Assembly: GCA_000179315.1 (NCBI GenBank)
Contig: ADZZ01000800.1
Span: forward strand, 1 to 57,131
Direction of reading: 5' to 3'
DNA length: 57,131 bases
From: a delta proteobacterium NaphS2
GTDB lineage: Bacteria; Desulfobacterota; DSM-4660; Desulfatiglandales; Desulfatiglandaceae
The notes under the pieces: model-generated
What the model was told of the DNA's origin: nothing
Seen by the model: the letters and a program-made list of their open reading frames with translations, nothing else
The model's database searches: none
Translations under genes and position numbers: made by a program
Part shown: positions 53,552-57,131 of the stretch, piece by piece
Layout: each line of letters starts with the position of its first letter
Position numbering within the stretch: position 1 is the stretch's first letter

Positions 53552-55171
53552 ATGACCAATGAAATCTGGGTGTTCGGTGATTTGCGGCACGAACGTCTTT
53601 TCAGGTTCAGCCTGAACGTGCTGGCCAAGGCACAGGAGCTTTCCCGGTCTGTCGATGGAAAAGCGGTGATGGTGTTGCCGGGGGTTCCGGTGGCTGCGAA
53701 AGATTCCGACAGAGATTCGGATTCGGTCTCTTTTGATAGTGCGTTGGAGAAGTCCTTTGCCTGCGGTGCCCATGCGGTTTACGTTCTTGAAAATGAGCGG
53801 TTCCTGATGCCCCGGTCGGATGTCTTCGCGGAGGCCCTGGCCGGGGTTGTGAAAGAACGGGCGCCCATGCAGATGCTGTTTGCACTTACCGATTTCGGCC
53901 GGGAAACCGCGGCCAGAGTGGCCTGCATCTGCAGTGCGGGATTGATGGCGGATTGCGTGGATCTGCGGATCACGGATAACCGGATTGTGGGACTCTGTCC
54001 CGCCTGGGGCGGGCAAATCATGGCTGAGATCACTTATGCCGAGGGGCATGGCACCGGGTTTGCCACGGTGCATCCTCAAATTCAGGCCCATGATGAATCT
54101 CCGACGGTGGAGAGCCGAACGACCGGCGAAGTTGAACGCATACGCGCTCAAGTGAATCCTGACATCAATGGCCCCAGACTGATTTCACGTTCTCCGGAAC
54201 CCCTTGCACAGCGCAGGCTTGAGGAAGCCGAGATCGTTGTGGTGGGCGGTGCGGGAATGGGCAATATGGAGGGGTTTAACCTGGTTCGGGAACTGGCGGC
54301 GGCGCTTGGCGGTGAAGTAGCCGCAACACGTCCGCCCGTGTTGCACCACTGGGTGGACGAAGCTCGATTGATCGGTCAAACGGGAAAGACCGTTCGTCCC
54401 GGGCTCCTCATCTCCATCGGAGCATCCGGCGCCATACAATACACGGCCGGCATCACTGAATCAAAGACCATCGTGGCCATCAATCGCGACAAAAACGCGC
54501 CCATTTTCCAGGTGGCGGATATCGGGATCCTAGGGGATGCAAAGACCTTATTGCCGCTTTTGACGGCCCGGGCAAAACAGCTCGTCATGCGTGGACTGGC
54601 CGATGTGTTGTCCGATGTGGAAAAAAGCAGGGGGGAGCCGGGTAGCTTCGGTACAAAGATTGCGAAGATTCGCAAGTCCCGTGACTGGAGTCTGGAGCAG
54701 CTGGCCAAAGCCACGGGCCAGACGCCGGAATTCCTGGAGCTGGTGGAATCGGACAAGATGTCTCCGCCGGTGAGTTTTCTGCTGGGGCTGGCAGGCGCCC
54801 TTGGCGTCGATCCTGGGACATTCCTGAGCAGGGAGGAGCAGTCCGCCATTCGCGATCAGCGCGCCCAGTCCTTCATCAAGAGAACCCGCAGTTACTCCTA
54901 CGAGACACTGACGCCGGGCGCGGAGGAGAGTCACCTCAGGGCCTTCATGGTGACCATCGAATCACATCAAGCCCATAAACCGATGGAATACCGACACGAG
55001 GGAGAAGAATTCATATACGTGATGGAAGGGGATCTGGAATTCGTTCTGGGGGGCAAAGTCCACGTGCTCAAAAAAGGGGAAAGCATTCATTTCAATTCAG
55101 ACATTCCACACAAGCTGAAAAGCCTTTCCAATGAACCCACCCGCTGCCTGGTGATGCTGTACACAGTTTAA
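53552..55171 (+). CDS. etfA: EtfA fused to an XRE-type DNA-binding domain and a cupin
   Basis: This 539-aa protein (start ATG 53552; the frame opens at 53513) is far longer than the usual ~320-aa EtfA. Residues 1-350 are a complete EtfA with the FAD-binding signature (GQTGKTVRPGLL, then SIGASGAIQYTAG, INRDKNAPIF). Residues about 365-425 are a cro/CI-type helix-turn-helix (IAKIRKSRDWSLEQLAKATG, TPEFLELVESDKMSPP). Residues about 450-539 are a cupin (YRHEGEEFIYVMEGDLEFVL, HFNSDIPHKLKS). XRE-cupin proteins are usually free-standing regulators that sense small molecules. The fusion suggests that flavoprotein and gene control are linked, or simply a retained fused neighbour. The domain boundaries are visible in one uninterrupted frame. 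Confidence 0.92.
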   Translation: MTNEIWVFGDLRHERLFRFSLNVLAKAQELSRSVDGKAVMVLPGVPVAAKDSDRDSDSVSFDSALEKSFACGAHAVYVLENERFLMPRSDVFAEALAGVVKERAPMQMLFALTDFGRETAARVACICSAGLMADCVDLRITDNRIVGLCPAWGGQIMAEITYAEGHGTGFATVHPQIQAHDESPTVESRTTGEVERIRAQVNPDINGPRLISRSPEPLAQRRLEEAEIVVVGGAGMGNMEGFNLVRELAAALGGEVAATRPPVLHHWVDEARLIGQTGKTVRPGLLISIGASGAIQYTAGITESKTIVAINRDKNAPIFQVADIGILGDAKTLLPLLTARAKQLVMRGLADVLSDVEKSRGEPGSFGTKIAKIRKSRDWSLEQLAKATGQTPEFLELVESDKMSPPVSFLLGLAGALGVDPGTFLSREEQSAIRDQRAQSFIKRTRSYSYETLTPGAEESHLRAFMVTIESHQAHKPMEYRHEGEEFIYVMEGDLEFVLGGKVHVLKKGESIHFNSDIPHKLKSLSNEPTRCLVMLYTV

Positions 55172-55210
55172 AAGGGTAACACAGAGATAAAGGACGTCCC
55201 CGCTTGTTTT

Positions 55211-55561
55211 ATGGTATATGTCTGTATTTACGGTGGGTTATATCGGGATCTGGATTTTGATGCGCGGGAGCGCATCAGAGAAAGTCTGAGGCGCCGGATC
55301 GAAGAGAAGGGTGTCCGCTTTCTGGAATACTGCTGGGTCTGGGATGAAAAGGATCGGTGCCTTCTTGTTGCCGGAACCTACGAGCGGATGGCTGATGCAG
55401 CACATTGGATCGAAAGTCTTCAAGAAATGGGCTTTGAAATCGTCATTCGAAGGGATCTTCCGGGTGCCTCTTCGGAACAAACGGAGAATTCCAGCGCAAA
55501 AACCTTGCGGCGCGGATGGGATTTAGCATCCAGTGGGAGGCCGCAATCGAATCATCATTAA
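55211..55561 (+). CDS. Uncharacterised 116-aa protein
   Basis: I do not recognise the family. The product starts MVYVCIYGGLYRDLDFDARE and has basic/acidic helices (RERIRESLRRRIEEKGVRF), a strand (RCLLVAGTYERM) and a polar C-terminal tail. The ferredoxin-like alternation of strands and helices in residues 1-85 suggests a small sensory or stress-responsive fold, but this is a guess. It follows the etfA fusion by 39 bases on the same strand and could be cotranscribed. Its ribosome site is weak. Confidence 0.55.
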   Translation: MVYVCIYGGLYRDLDFDARERIRESLRRRIEEKGVRFLEYCWVWDEKDRCLLVAGTYERMADAAHWIESLQEMGFEIVIRRDLPGASSEQTENSSAKTLRRGWDLASSGRPQSNHH

Positions 55562-55580
55562 AAACTACGGAAGAATGATT

Positions 55581-56429
55581 TTAAATTTTGGGCTCCTTCC
55601 ACCAGGGATAAAAATCAGGCATTTCCGTTGAGGGACGCATGGTAAAGTCTGGTTTTCGCTTTTCAAGGAAGCTCTGTATTCCTTCCTTTGCATCCTTTTG
55701 TTTTCCCGCCCAGTAGAAACAGCGCGAATCCAGAAGATGCGCGGACTGAGGGTCCTTTTCGCCCAGTCCGTGCCACAAAAGCGCTTTGTTGAGTGCCACG
55801 GAAATCGCCGACGTACAGGTCGCGATTTCGGTGGCGATTTTCATGGCCTTTTCCAGCACTTCTTCTTTCGGCAGCACATAATTGAAAAGTCCGGAATCCT
55901 TTTCTTCAACGGCACGAAAAACGCGCCCCGTATATGCCAGTTCTGTGGCTTTGCCCATGCCCACGATACGGGGCAGAAACCAGGAAGAACATGCCTCCAA
56001 GACGACGCCGCGCTTAGCAAATACAAAACCGATTTTGGCGTCTTCCGCTACGATACGCATGTCCATGGCCAGGGTCATGGTGATGCCGATACCGACGGCG
56101 TGTCCGTTAATGGCGGCGATAACCGGTTTACGGCAATTGAATATGGCCAGAGCAACCTGCCCGCCGCCGTCACGGTGGTCTCCAATGGAAGTTTTTTTTG
56201 ATCGGTCAAAAGTGGAGCCACCGTCGGAAAGATCGGCCCCCGCGCAATATGCGCTGCCGGCACCTGTTACCACGACCACCCGAACCGCGTCGTCCTGATC
56301 TGCTTCTGTAAAAAGTGCGATCAATTCGTCACGCATGACGGGGTTGAAGGCGTTCATCTTTTCCGGCCGGTAGAGCGTTATTTTTGCAATGCCTCTATCA
56401 ATTTCGTATTGGGTATGGGTCAAATCCAT
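55581..56429 (-). CDS. Enoyl-CoA hydratase/isomerase family protein
   Basis: This 282-aa crotonase-fold protein has PEKMNAFNPVMRDELI, the first oxyanion-hole segment AYCAGADLS, the second NGHAVGIGITMTLAMDMRI, and GFVFAKRGVVLEACSSWFLP. The Glu of the latter region, together with the AGADL loop, is typical of hydratases or 3-2-enoyl isomerases. GAGGGA precedes the ATG. It converges on the etf operon and probably works downstream of the acyl-CoA dehydrogenase, though the exact reaction is open. Confidence 0.93.
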   Translation of the reverse strand: MDLTHTQYEIDRGIAKITLYRPEKMNAFNPVMRDELIALFTEADQDDAVRVVVVTGAGSAYCAGADLSDGGSTFDRSKKTSIGDHRDGGGQVALAIFNCRKPVIAAINGHAVGIGITMTLAMDMRIVAEDAKIGFVFAKRGVVLEACSSWFLPRIVGMGKATELAYTGRVFRAVEEKDSGLFNYVLPKEEVLEKAMKIATEIATCTSAISVALNKALLWHGLGEKDPQSAHLLDSRCFYWAGKQKDAKEGIQSFLEKRKPDFTMRPSTEMPDFYPWWKEPKI

Positions 56430-56508
56430 TGGTTTTCCCTCGAATAGGGATCAGAAGCAGTTGTTTTTCCGAAGAATGATTCTCTCCCGAAACGGGTCTT
56501 GACGGCTT

Positions 56509-57072
56509 TTAGCCGGTTATGGCGCCAGCAAGATTTGCTGCCAGCGCACCGGCTTCATCACCCATGTCCTCAGGTGCCGTGCAGAATGGGAGGATGAAGT
56601 TGCCTTTGGGCACAGTCTTGGTGTAAGCCGAAAGACCGGTGTAAATGCTCTGGATGGCATCACAGTTTTCTTCGATGGGACCCGCGCAGGTGACCAGCAG
56701 TGCCGTCAACTTGCCGCTGATAAGGGAGTCGTGGTCAGGAGTTCCGTAACCGGAAACCAGACAGACATGGCGGTCTATCAAGGGTTTCATCTGGGCCGTG
56801 AAACTCCAGCAGTAAAGCGGGGATGCATAGACAATCGCATCTGCCTGCATCATTTTTTCAAATATGGTCAATGCGTCATCCTTTTGGACACATCCGGGCT
56901 CATCCTTCTTTTCACCGCATTTGTAGCAGCCGAGACATCCACCCACCTTGTACTGCGTGATGTGGATCCGTTCAACTTCATGTTTTTTTTTCACTTTGTC
57001 TTCAAATAGTGACAGTACCGTGCCCGTGTTTCCCTTTTTTTTGGGGCTTCCCAAAATCGAAACAATTTTCAT
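56509..57072 (-). CDS. NADPH-dependent FMN reductase-like / flavodoxin-family protein
   Basis: This 187-aa flavodoxin-fold protein starts at ATG 57072 (GGAGAA upstream; the frame runs further to the window edge, which I do not use). It has IVSILGSPKKKGNTGTVLSL for FMN phosphate binding, a Cys-rich loop (GGCLGCYKCGEKKDEPGCVQ) typical of iron-sulfur flavoproteins or Isf-like reductases, and DAIVYASPLYCWSFTAQMKP around the isoalloxazine. The Cys spacing C-x2-C-x2-C-x7-C could hold a [4Fe-4S] cluster. The physiological substrate is unknown. Confidence 0.88.
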   Translation of the reverse strand: MKIVSILGSPKKKGNTGTVLSLFEDKVKKKHEVERIHITQYKVGGCLGCYKCGEKKDEPGCVQKDDALTIFEKMMQADAIVYASPLYCWSFTAQMKPLIDRHVCLVSGYGTPDHDSLISGKLTALLVTCAGPIEENCDAIQSIYTGLSAYTKTVPKGNFILPFCTAPEDMGDEAGALAANLAGAITG

Positions 57073-57131
57073 GACCGTTCTCCATATTAAAATGCACAAA
57101 GTAATGTTAAGCGTCAGAGACTTCAGCAAAG

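Overview
The window looks like the chromosome of an anaerobic, respiring or syntrophic deltaproteobacterium (Desulfobacterota, probably Desulfobacterales-like). I infer this from gene content, not from a database: two molybdenum hydroxylases, an old-yellow-enzyme type flavin/Fe-S reductase, acyl-CoA dehydrogenases with ETF, methylmalonyl-CoA mutase beside sucCD, a NIL-domain ferredoxin, a PPi-type phosphofructokinase and TRAP transport genes. I saw no rRNA, tRNA or CRISPR array.

Layout. 1-1967: 3' part of a hybrid histidine kinase. 2.1-2.74 kb: gene remnants carrying a 251-bp MITE-like insertion. 2.75-7.9 kb: a three-gene molybdenum hydroxylase operon whose FAD subunit has a complete GltD-like flavoprotein inserted in it. 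8.1-24.5 kb: a decayed accessory locus. The ancestral order seems to have been lysR / sulfatase-like hydrolase / thioredoxin / TRAP dctP / fused dctQM / thioredoxin reductase. It is now broken by a 1.8-kb IS in the sulfatase gene (9-bp duplication), a SEC-C/TPR gene in dctP, an IS4-type element carrying a group II intron in dctQM (8-bp duplication), and a four-gene IS21-type element further along dctQM (6-bp duplication). Part of the lysR/sulfatase control region is present twice. 24.65-27.46 kb: an OYE-type reductase and an SDR, with near-identical 100-bp palindromic repeats before and after them.

28.3-32.4 kb (minus strand): mtaB, mnmA, a NIL ferredoxin and an aminotransferase. 32.5-39.0 kb (plus): PPi-phosphofructokinase, an orphan protein, a DUF120 riboflavin-kinase-like gene and a second, conventional molybdenum hydroxylase (FAD, Fe-S, Mo subunits). 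39.0-44.4 kb (minus): thiolase remnant, acyl-CoA dehydrogenase, a truncated cobalamin-binding subunit, methylmalonyl-CoA mutase large subunit, sucD and sucC. 44.9-49.9 kb (plus): ispG, proS and a relA/spoT homologue. Then rpmB and a Crp/Fnr regulator (minus), a small winged-helix protein, and an acyl-CoA dehydrogenase/etfB/etfA operon in which EtfA is fused to an XRE DNA-binding domain and a cupin. The window ends with an enoyl-CoA hydratase and an NADPH-dependent FMN reductase-like protein.

The genes outside the decayed locus fit acyl-CoA and possibly aromatic-acid oxidation, with propionyl-CoA leaving through methylmalonyl-CoA to succinyl-CoA and electrons collected by ETF. The strongest novelty candidates are the FAD-subunit/GltD insertion fusion (5533-7896) and the EtfA-XRE-cupin fusion (53552-55171).
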